Positions 57,310-64,000 of a DNA stretch of 64,000 nucleotides are shown here, one piece after another. The translations under genes were made by a program, and so were the position numbers. The stretch covers positions 510,501-574,500 of the forward strand of contig NZ_CP156084.1 of assembly GCF_040687965.1 (NCBI RefSeq). The letters are read 5' to 3'. The notes below the pieces were generated by a model that had not been told where the DNA came from, ran no database searches, and saw nothing but the letters and a program-made list of their open reading frames with translations. The DNA comes from Methylocystis echinoides. Lineage in GTDB: Bacteria > Pseudomonadota > Alphaproteobacteria > Rhizobiales > Beijerinckiaceae. Within the stretch, counting starts at the first letter, position 1, and the number at the start of each line of letters is the position of its first letter.

Positions 57310-57875
57310 CCAATGCTACCCTGGACAAGAATTGCCGACGCCGCCGCAAGAGTCCGATCCGGATCGGATGACGTCTAAAGCCACAGGAAATACTCATGGC
57401 GCTTTATCGGCGTCCCTCGCTCAAAGCCTAGCAGGCGCCCAAGCATTGGCTTTACCCTGAGCGCGCTCGCCCGGTTACCTAACATCCGCGCGCAAGGGTG
57501 GGGCCTTTGTCAATGGGCTGCGTCGTCGCGGCTCCACTAAGCGTTACCGTAGCGCAGCCCGCGTTTGGGTGCTGGCGCACCGCACGTAGCGCTCCCGCGA
57601 CGGTTTCATCATGGCAATTTCTTTGAGATTGCTCGTGGCAAATTGCCACACGCCCGCAAGCGGCAAATAGCCCGGCCCACGCCACTCCCGGGGACGGCGC
57701 GCGGCGCTCCCGTCTAAGGTACGACGCTTGCGCAACCTCGCGCAATGCGCCCGCATACGGACCGGGACAGACGCATCTGATACCCAATGCGACGAACCCC
57801 TGGAGCAGGCAAGGAACGCGCGTCGCTCGACGGCGCCCGCAAAGGGGAGAGCATAGGTCACTGTGAGTCTAATCA
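57310..57875. other. Intergenic region upstream of the hybrid kinase
   Basis: These 566 bases have only short antisense-like frames without family features. No RNA gene or repeat was recognised. Confidence 0.45.
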
Positions 57876-58094
57876 ATGTCTTTCGTAGAGCTTACGCCGG
57901 TTGTCCGCCCTTTCTGGGCGCGCGCTGTCTCCACTCTGCCAATCTTTGGCGTGTTGGCTTTTTCGGTCTCCGGCCTCCTCCTGGCTGTTTCAACCTATAA
58001 GGCGGCGAAAGACAGGGATTGGCCGGCCGCTTTGATCGGCGTCGCGCTCACCTGCATCTGCGTCATTTGCGTGGCTTGGCTCGTCCTGTTTTGA
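57876..58094 (+). CDS. Small two-helix membrane protein (72 aa)
   Basis: The 72-residue frame has two hydrophobic helices (LPIFGVLAFSVSGLLLAVST and AALIGVALTCICVICVAWLVLF) joined by a basic loop. No clear ribosome site precedes the ATG. It could be a real small membrane protein; no family recognised. Confidence 0.4.
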   Translation: MSFVELTPVVRPFWARAVSTLPIFGVLAFSVSGLLLAVSTYKAAKDRDWPAALIGVALTCICVICVAWLVLF

Positions 58095-58332
58095 CTGAAG
58101 CTCGGGTCTGCCTCGGAGGATACAGTAAGACCTTGTAGAGTCGCCTTTCCCGGGCGGACGCTGGAAAGCGCAGATGAACAAATCCATGGTCGAAGAGGAG
58201 GCCGCCTGGCGGTCACGCCGCAATCCTCCCTACATGGAAGTCTTCGGCGATGACCGGCTGCGCGCCCGGCGCGTACCGCGCGCGTCAGCAACGGCGCAAG
58301 CCTTCTGGCTGGGGGAAGCCTTCTGGCTAAAG

Positions 58333-59679
58333 TCAGCGCGCCTGAAGGTTGGTCTGACGCAGCTCGACGTCCTTGCCGATCGGCGCGATCATGAGGCGTT
58401 GTTCGTCGGGACCGGGCTGTTCAGTCCACAAAGCGAGAAACCCGCTCTTCGTGGCGACGACTCTCGGGTGGGAGGCCGTGATCTTCAGCGGCGACAGCCG
58501 CTTGGCCGGCGTCCAATGGAGCCCGTCGTCGGTCGACGTCGAGGCGAAGACGCCAAGGCTGCCGTCGCCGGCGTCAGGGTCGACCATGTCCCATACCGCG
58601 GCGAGACGACCGTCCTTGCCCAGCGTGAGATCGCCATGCGCCGCCGTATCGTCGCCGAGGCGTCGCGGCTCCGACCAGCTCTTTCCGCCGTCCGTTGATT
58701 TGAGGTGATAGAAGCCGGCGCTCTCCTTCTTGCGCGTGCCCACGACCGCATGGATCTCGGGCCGCTTGCCGCTCTTGATCGCCAGTCCGCCGCCGATATG
58801 CGGACAGCCGGGGAAATCCCAGCCGAAGGCGCCGACCGTCGCCAGCCGCGTCCATTGATGCGTCTTGGGCTCGACCACGCCGATCGCCATGTCTGAGGGT
58901 TGCTTGTCGCGATAGAGAACGTAGAAATTACCAGCCGCGTCGGCTTTGCCGGTCGTCCAGCAGCAGGCGCAGGAGGCGGCGTCGAGCGTGGCGTTCTTCG
59001 ACCAGTTTGCGCCGGCGTCGGTCGAAAACGCGTAGCGCAATCCCTGCGCGCCCGGCGCCGGCGGCGGGCCGTCGCGGCTATCGAGCCAGGCCGCGTGAAG
59101 CGTCTTACCGTCCGAGGCGAGCGTGAAGAAGGAATGCGGCCCTTTTGCCCAATCGGCGGGACCGGCGAGCGGCGTCCATGTCTTGCCGCCGTCGCTGGAG
59201 CGCGCAGCGACCATCGGGCCGGCGCCGCCATGCGACGCGCCGTCGACATGGCTCATCCACATGGCGATGAGCTTGCCGTCGACGACGGCGATGCGGGCGT
59301 CCGACCCGCGCGTCACCGTGGCGCCGGCGCCGGATGGCCCCTCGACTTGCGTCTGAGCTGACCAGCTCTTGCCGTCGTCGGCGGAGACCTGGTGCCAGAT
59401 GGTCGTGGCGCCCTGCGCATGCCGTCCCGTCAGCAAATGCAGCCGGCCGCCCTCCGCGACGACGTCGAGGCTGACGACGCCCGTCGGCAGGCGCATCGCG
59501 TGTTTGGCGTGTTCAGCCGCGCTGTGCTGCGCATGTGCGTCGCCCGACGGCGGCGCTCCCGTCGGCGCCGCCTCCTCCGCAAGCGCCGGCCCCGCGGCCA
59601 GGGCGATGACGAGAGCGAGCGGCGCGCACGCGCGCCCGTCTCGAAACTTTTCTCTATTTTTGGAGTCAGATGCGCGCAT
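58333..59679 (-). CDS. Secreted BNR/sialidase-like beta-propeller protein
   Basis: The 448-residue product has a signal peptide (about 1-34) and a His-rich stretch after it (GDAHAQHSAAEHAKHAM). The body has several Asp-box/BNR motifs, such as SADDGKSWSAQ, SSDGGKTWTPL, STDAGANWSKN, STDGGKSWSEP and STDDGLHWTPA, which mark sialidase-type propellers. SCACCWTT near 240 is a Cys cluster. The gene follows the TonB receptor on the same strand, so it may bind metal or a ligand at the cell surface rather than cleave sialic acid. Confidence 0.75.
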   Translation of the reverse strand: MRASDSKNREKFRDGRACAPLALVIALAAGPALAEEAAPTGAPPSGDAHAQHSAAEHAKHAMRLPTGVVSLDVVAEGGRLHLLTGRHAQGATTIWHQVSADDGKSWSAQTQVEGPSGAGATVTRGSDARIAVVDGKLIAMWMSHVDGASHGGAGPMVAARSSDGGKTWTPLAGPADWAKGPHSFFTLASDGKTLHAAWLDSRDGPPPAPGAQGLRYAFSTDAGANWSKNATLDAASCACCWTTGKADAAGNFYVLYRDKQPSDMAIGVVEPKTHQWTRLATVGAFGWDFPGCPHIGGGLAIKSGKRPEIHAVVGTRKKESAGFYHLKSTDGGKSWSEPRRLGDDTAAHGDLTLGKDGRLAAVWDMVDPDAGDGSLGVFASTSTDDGLHWTPAKRLSPLKITASHPRVVATKSGFLALWTEQPGPDEQRLMIAPIGKDVELRQTNLQAR

Positions 59680-59731
59680 CCCGAGCGTCCTTCCTTCTGT
59701 CGGTCTTCAACCGCGTATGCGTTGCGTCGGT

Positions 59732-62074
59732 TCAGTAGGTCAGTTTCAGCCCCGCCGTGAAAAAGGCGCCAGGGTTGATCGTAAATTGATAGTAGCGGCC
59801 GAGCATATTATTGCCGGCAAAGTAGATCTCCGCAAATTTGGTCGGCTTGTAGGAGATATAGGCGTCGAGCTGCCAGAAGCGGTCGAAGCTGCCGTAGACG
59901 CCGCGCACGAAGTCGGCGTTGGTCGCAAGGTCGTAACTGTCAGCCGTATATCTTCCAGTAAGCGTGCTGGTCCAATCGCCATAATTGGCTTCGAGAGAGG
60001 CGTTGAACAGATTGCGCGGCGCGTTCGGGAGACGCTTGCCGACCGTTTCCGGCTGATCCGGCGCCTCGAGGGTTTGGGCGTCGAAAACATTGGTGTAGGT
60101 CGCATAGGCCGTCAGCCAGTCGGTGATCTGCTGCGAGCCGGTGATTTCGAATCCGCGCACAACCGCTTCGCCAGTGTTCACCGTCGTCGACCAGTTCTGG
60201 ATGATGCTCGGCGCCGGCAGGCGACGGGTGGAGTTGTAGTCGGAGAGCCAGCTTTCGAAGAAGGTCGCCTTGGCGAAGGTTCCCGTCTGCTTGAAAAACT
60301 GCTCGTAGCCGACCTCCCAGGAAATGGCCGTCTCGGGCTTCAAATTCGGGTTGGAGAAACTGCGCACATTGCCGCGCGTGCTGTCGACGTAAAGCGCGTT
60401 CAGCGTCGGCGCGCGGAAGGCGCGGCCGGCGGAGGCGCGCATCACGCCGTTCTCCCAGGGCATGTTGGCGACGAGTGAAACTTTCGGATTGAAGTTTACG
60501 ACGTCCTGGCCCGGAAAATTATCGTAGGGCGCGCCACCCGTGACGCGCACGCCATGCGTATGCCACCAGTCGACGCGGCCCCCGAGATAGGCCGTCAGCC
60601 AATTTGTGACCTTGATTTCATCCTGCACGAAGCCCCAAACGAAATTCGAGACCCCCTGCATGCTGCTCGTGAAGAGCGTCGACGATCCGAAATTGGTCCA
60701 GTCGCTGACATTATACGCCTGAAACGTCGCGGCGCCGCGATCCGTGCCCACGCCCGTCGTGAGGTGATGCGCGAAGAAGGGGAGGAACTTCACCGGGAAG
60801 GTGTATTGCACGCTCGCGCTGAACAGGTTCTGCGGATAATTATTATAGACGCCGGCTCCGCCCAGCGCCCAGGCGTTGGAGCCCGTCGCGGAAGAAGGCG
60901 TCGTGAACCGATAGACTCGCGCCATGTTGCTGACGTTCAGCTTGATCTCCGATTCCTCGGAGAATCGATGTTTCGCAAAGCCGTAGCTGATCACATTCGA
61001 TTCGTACGCGAGGCCTGCGCCGAGAACTGCGCTCGGCGTGATGCGGTTCGCGCCCGAGACGCGCGCATTATAGGCGAGATAGCTGGAATAGGGCGCATAG
61101 CTCTCGAACAGCCCCTGCATGGAATTGCTGAGAAAATAGCTGACCCCCGCACCGAATTTGGTCGCGTTGTCGTAGTCGTAATAGAGCTTGAGCTGCGAAT
61201 TGACCGTCCGCCATTTCGCCTCGCCCTGCAGACCGAGATTCCACAGCTGCTGCCCCTGTGCGTTGACGGTCGGGATGGCCCCGGCGACGTAGGGCGCGAC
61301 CAGCGCGCGCTGAATGACGTTGTCTCTGAAGCCGGAACTGCCTTCCCAGCGGCCCCCCGCGCTCCATCCGACGCCGTTTGGCAAACGATCGCGATAGATG
61401 ACGTCCCCGGCCTGTCGGGAGAACTCCCCGAAAGACGATTCGCCGCGGGCCAGAATTTCACGCTTTTCCGGTATTTTGCTGAAGGCGCGCACGACGCCCG
61501 CATAGGCGTTTGCGCCATAAAGCGCCGAGGATGCGCCGGGCAGCGTCTCGATGCGCTCGATGTCGTCCATGAAATATTGCGAATAATTGAACGACCCGAA
61601 CATCGGGTCGTTCATGATCTGATCGTCGTAGAGGAACAAGGTGCGCTGCAGGCCCGAAATGCCGCGGAAAGAAAAGCGGCCGGCGCGATTGGCGGAGGGC
61701 GCCGCATAGCCGAGACTGTTGCCCCATGAATAGATGCCCGGCGCGTCGCGAATGATCGCGCCGAGGCGCGGCGCATCGCGGCGCTGGATATACTCCTGGC
61801 TGAAGACGGTCAGGTCGCCGGGGGCCTCGCTCACCTTCTTCTGCGTGCGGGTCGCGGTCTCGACGACGATTTCTTTTTCCGGCGCAGGCTGATTAGCGCC
61901 GGAGCCAGTCGTCCCCGTCGAGGGGCTCGCCGCCGCCGGACGACGCGAGAGGCCTGGACGCGCGGGCCCGATGCTGATGGTGGGAAGCGATGTCTGGGCC
62001 TCGGCGACGGAATCGAGGGCGCAAAGAAGGGCGACGGCGGACGCGCCGCCGCGCAGCAGGTGCGGGACGTGCAT
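59732..62074 (-). CDS. TonB-dependent outer-membrane receptor
   Basis: The 780-residue product has a signal peptide, an N-terminal plug domain (KKVSEAPGDLTVFSQEYIQRR, FSFRGISGLQRTLFLYDDQ, ETLPGASSALYGANAYAGVV) and a long C-terminal barrel ending in an aromatic strand (AGLKLTY). Such receptors import metal chelates or other ligands using TonB energy. Neighbouring genes (DUF2946-type, PepSY-type, BNR-type) suggest metal, perhaps copper. The ligand cannot be told from the sequence. Confidence 0.9.
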   Translation of the reverse strand: MHVPHLLRGGASAVALLCALDSVAEAQTSLPTISIGPARPGLSRRPAAASPSTGTTGSGANQPAPEKEIVVETATRTQKKVSEAPGDLTVFSQEYIQRRDAPRLGAIIRDAPGIYSWGNSLGYAAPSANRAGRFSFRGISGLQRTLFLYDDQIMNDPMFGSFNYSQYFMDDIERIETLPGASSALYGANAYAGVVRAFSKIPEKREILARGESSFGEFSRQAGDVIYRDRLPNGVGWSAGGRWEGSSGFRDNVIQRALVAPYVAGAIPTVNAQGQQLWNLGLQGEAKWRTVNSQLKLYYDYDNATKFGAGVSYFLSNSMQGLFESYAPYSSYLAYNARVSGANRITPSAVLGAGLAYESNVISYGFAKHRFSEESEIKLNVSNMARVYRFTTPSSATGSNAWALGGAGVYNNYPQNLFSASVQYTFPVKFLPFFAHHLTTGVGTDRGAATFQAYNVSDWTNFGSSTLFTSSMQGVSNFVWGFVQDEIKVTNWLTAYLGGRVDWWHTHGVRVTGGAPYDNFPGQDVVNFNPKVSLVANMPWENGVMRASAGRAFRAPTLNALYVDSTRGNVRSFSNPNLKPETAISWEVGYEQFFKQTGTFAKATFFESWLSDYNSTRRLPAPSIIQNWSTTVNTGEAVVRGFEITGSQQITDWLTAYATYTNVFDAQTLEAPDQPETVGKRLPNAPRNLFNASLEANYGDWTSTLTGRYTADSYDLATNADFVRGVYGSFDRFWQLDAYISYKPTKFAEIYFAGNNMLGRYYQFTINPGAFFTAGLKLTY

Positions 62075-62154
62075 GTAATTCTCCTGATCGGCCGCGTTGA
62101 GGGGCCGTGCGAACGAATGGAATTGGCGACGCGCCTGCGCCGCGGCTCATGCGC

Positions 62155-62580
62155 TCAGGAGAAGAAAGGGGGCGCGCGCGAGGACCAGCTGCTTGCCCAG
62201 CCGGCCGACTTCGGCCGTGCGTCTTTCGGCTCGGGATAAACGGCTGCTCGCGGCGCGGCGTCACGCATCAACGCGCATGCGATCCACGCCGATGCGGCGA
62301 CGGCGACGAACGCCGCGTCGCGCGCATGGACCTGGCATAGGATGCAGCAGTCGTGGGGGTTGTGGCGCGCGCGCTCGGAGGGATCGCCAGCGTCGCCTTT
62401 ATGGCAGATTTCGGAGTCGACCAGAGAACTGACCGACGCGCCGTCAACCGGGTGCGCGGCGTGGGCGACGGCGGCGAGGGGCGCCAGCAAGCCCTGCAAA
62501 GCCAAGAACAGCGCCACGCAGCCGGCAATCAGCGCGCCGCGAGTCTCTGTCCATGGCTTTACCGGCTGGTTCCGCATCAT
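62155..62580 (-). CDS. DUF2946-family protein
   Basis: The 141-residue product has a signal or anchor helix (ALIAGCVALFLALQGLLAPLA) and the DUF2946 mark HNPHDCCILCQVHA, with further His/Cys near EICHKGD. DUF2946 genes are often beside copper-linked TonB receptors. It is 80 bases upstream of the TonB receptor on the same strand. The C-terminal part is basic and low in complexity. Confidence 0.7.
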   Translation of the reverse strand: MMRNQPVKPWTETRGALIAGCVALFLALQGLLAPLAAVAHAAHPVDGASVSSLVDSEICHKGDAGDPSERARHNPHDCCILCQVHARDAAFVAVAASAWIACALMRDAAPRAAVYPEPKDARPKSAGWASSWSSRAPPFFS

Positions 62581-62651
62581 TGGCGAAAAACACCATCGCC
62601 GGGGAATACGGTCAAGCTCGAGGCGGCAGGCTCGACTGAAAACAAACGCAG

Positions 62652-62669
62652 TGTGACTTGAACGTCACA
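62652..62669. promoter_or_regulatory. Palindromic operator candidate in a divergent promoter region
   Basis: TGTGAC (62652-62657) and GTCACA (62664-62669) flank 6 bases, between the divergent DUF2946-type genes. A TTGACA at 62676-62681 follows, which would be a -35 element for the plus-strand gene. Confidence 0.45.
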
Positions 62670-62711
62670 GTTAGCTTGACAGCTGCGTCTTAGCGGTCCT
62701 AGCTTCGACGT

Positions 62712-63083
62712 ATGCGCGGCGTCTTCAAATTTGTCAGGCTGGGGCTGGTCGCGGTCTACGCGCTCTCGACCCTTGTCGCCGTCCTGCTCGGCGCTGCGCA
62801 CCAGTCGCCCGAACGCGGCGTCGAACATTCCGCGTCTGCGGCGCTGGCCCACGCCTTGTGCCTTGGCGGCGAAGAGACGAATGACGCGTCGAAACGGGCC
62901 GGCGCCTGTTGCGGCGCCTGTCAGCTCAGCGACGCCGTCGGCCTCCCGGCGATCTCGACCGCGTCCTTCTTGATGCGTGATGAGGCGTCGACCCGGCGTG
63001 GCTTCGCCCAGCGTCTCGGGCATGTGACCGACGACACGCCGGACGATCTGCGCTCTCGCGCGCCTCCCGCGCTCGTCGTCTGA
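62712..63083 (+). CDS. DUF2946-like Cys-rich membrane protein
   Basis: The 123-residue product has one N-terminal helix (VRLGLVAVYALSTLVAVLLGA) and a Cys cluster ACCGACQLS with nearby HALCLGG, the same layout as DUF2946 at 62155-62580. No ribosome site precedes the ATG, and the predicted -10 lies directly before it, so the message may be leaderless. It lies 101 bases before the PepSY-type gene on the same strand. Confidence 0.6.
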   Translation: MRGVFKFVRLGLVAVYALSTLVAVLLGAAHQSPERGVEHSASAALAHALCLGGEETNDASKRAGACCGACQLSDAVGLPAISTASFLMRDEASTRRGFAQRLGHVTDDTPDDLRSRAPPALVV

Positions 63084-63184
63084 TCTCCCAAAACCGAAAC
63101 GCCCGCCGCAGGACTCACGCCGTCTGACACGGCTGCGCGCCAAGAGACGCGGCGCGGTTCGCCACTGTTGCGAGGGAGGCTCGC

Positions 63185-64000
63185 ATGACTTTTCTAGACT
63201 CCTTTTTTCGCCGGTCCGCCATTGACGACGCCCCTGGCGTGACGGAGACCGCCCAGCGTCCCGCGCCGAAGACGGAGGCGGGCGGCTCCAGGCTCTACCG
63301 ATGGTCGTTCGTCATTCACAAATGGGCGGGCCTGGCCGGCCTGGGCTGGCTCGCGGCGCTCGGCGTGACCGGCTTTCTGATGGATCACGACGAGTGGCGC
63401 TGGATGCAGCAGGGCAAGGCGCCCGCTTGGCTGACGCCCGTCGACCTACAGGACTTCGCCGCACGAAACGTGGTCCGTTTCCACCAGATCGACCCGACGT
63501 CGTCCTCGAACCGCATCGCCGGAGGCCCGCGCGGTTTGTGGGCCTCTTCCGACGGCGGCGCGAGTTGGACGGCCACTCGCTTCGTCGACGGCGACCATCC
63601 GCAAATTTCGGGCGTTACGCCCGATCCGGCTCTCGGCTGGGGACGTCTGTGGTTTGCGACCGACAACGGCGTCTATCGCTCGACCGACAAGGGCGCCGCC
63701 GCCGCGCCGGCGGGACTTGCGGGCGCGCATGTCACCGCGATCGCCGCGAGCGACCGGGCCGACCAGCTCCTGCTCGTCGTCGACAAGTCGAAAGTGCTGC
63801 GCTTCGGGACAGACGATGGCCAGATCGAAGAGATCGCGCTGTCGCCGCTCGACGAACAGACCCGGCCGCCGACCGTCGACCTCATCCACTTCGTCCACGA
63901 CCTGCATTTCGGCCGCGCCTTCTTTGATCCGCTGACGTCGCTTGTCATGAACGACATTGGCGGCCTCGGCATGTTTCTGCTGGCGCTCACCGGGCTGCTC
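63185..64000 (+). CDS. PepSY-type membrane protein with a BNR-like periplasmic region, 3' truncated
   Basis: From ATG 63185 the frame stays open to the window end (272 codons), so the gene is partial. Residues about 42-70 (WSFVIHKWAGLAGLGWLAALGVTGFLMDHDEW) form the first membrane helix of the PepSY-associated family, with its typical HKW. The region after it has BNR-like repeats (LWASSDGGASWTATRF, LWFATDNGVYRSTDKG), and a second helix starts near residue 260 (GGLGMFLLALTGLL). Proteins of this type are linked to metal reduction or uptake across the inner membrane. Confidence 0.75.
   Translation, partial: MTFLDSFFRRSAIDDAPGVTETAQRPAPKTEAGGSRLYRWSFVIHKWAGLAGLGWLAALGVTGFLMDHDEWRWMQQGKAPAWLTPVDLQDFAARNVVRFHQIDPTSSSNRIAGGPRGLWASSDGGASWTATRFVDGDHPQISGVTPDPALGWGRLWFATDNGVYRSTDKGAAAAPAGLAGAHVTAIAASDRADQLLLVVDKSKVLRFGTDDGQIEEIALSPLDEQTRPPTVDLIHFVHDLHFGRAFFDPLTSLVMNDIGGLGMFLLALTGLL

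Noticed and set aside
58174-58698. 174-codon plus-strand frame
   Set aside because: Most of it is antisense to the BNR-type gene; the unique 5' part has no family features.

Overview
This window comes from a GC-rich alphaproteobacterial methylotroph, most likely a type II methanotroph of the Methylocystis/Methylosinus kind. The evidence is a formaldehyde-activating enzyme (fae), methylene-tetrahydromethanopterin dehydrogenase (mtdB) and a block of genes for the archaeal-type C1 cofactors methanofuran and tetrahydromethanopterin (H4MPT). The accD sequence is also of the alphaproteobacterial, zinc-finger-less type. No methane monooxygenase or 16S gene lies in the window, so the genus is inference.

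Layout. 1-4.9 kb: the 3' part of a Kup potassium transporter, then trpA-accD-folC. 5.0-14 kb: the C1 cofactor block. It holds an MfnB-FolB fusion, an MfnE-like kinase, a DmrB-like flavoprotein, a dihydropteroate-synthase-like protein and a DUF447 protein on the plus strand, then a polytopic membrane protein, an MfnF-like protein, fae and mtdB on the minus strand. 14-30.8 kb: mostly housekeeping and stress genes (rpmB, a phosphatase, a GH1-like protein, an SDR, a NucS-like nuclease, thrS, four small KGG-repeat proteins, an ABC exporter, an ABC-F protein, an H-NS-like protein, small secreted proteins and an odd recombinase-like/DUF1236 protein).

30.8-52.7 kb: an accessory lipid/polyketide locus, the most interesting part of the window. 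A probable nine-gene minus-strand operon (47403 down to 30866) encodes a coiled-coil protein, a 2531-residue iterative type I synthase (NMO-like, KS, AT, ACP, KR), a type III polyketide synthase, a dehydratase-phosphopantetheinyl-transferase fusion, an unknown protein, a DevCAB-like ABC exporter and a UGT-type glycosyltransferase. A plus-strand TolC protein and a minus-strand GMC oxidoreductase plus extended SDR sit beside it. Together these could make, decorate, glycosylate and export a long-chain lipid. It resembles the cyanobacterial heterocyst-glycolipid and Azotobacter cyst-alkylresorcinol systems. The region looks less GC-rich than the core genes, and its control region is very AT-rich.

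53-64 kb: a soluble eight-PAS hybrid histidine kinase, then a probable metal-uptake locus with a BNR/sialidase-like secreted protein, a TonB-dependent receptor, two Cys-rich DUF2946-type proteins and the start of a PepSY-type membrane protein that runs off the end. No rRNA, tRNA, CRISPR array or insertion sequence was recognised.
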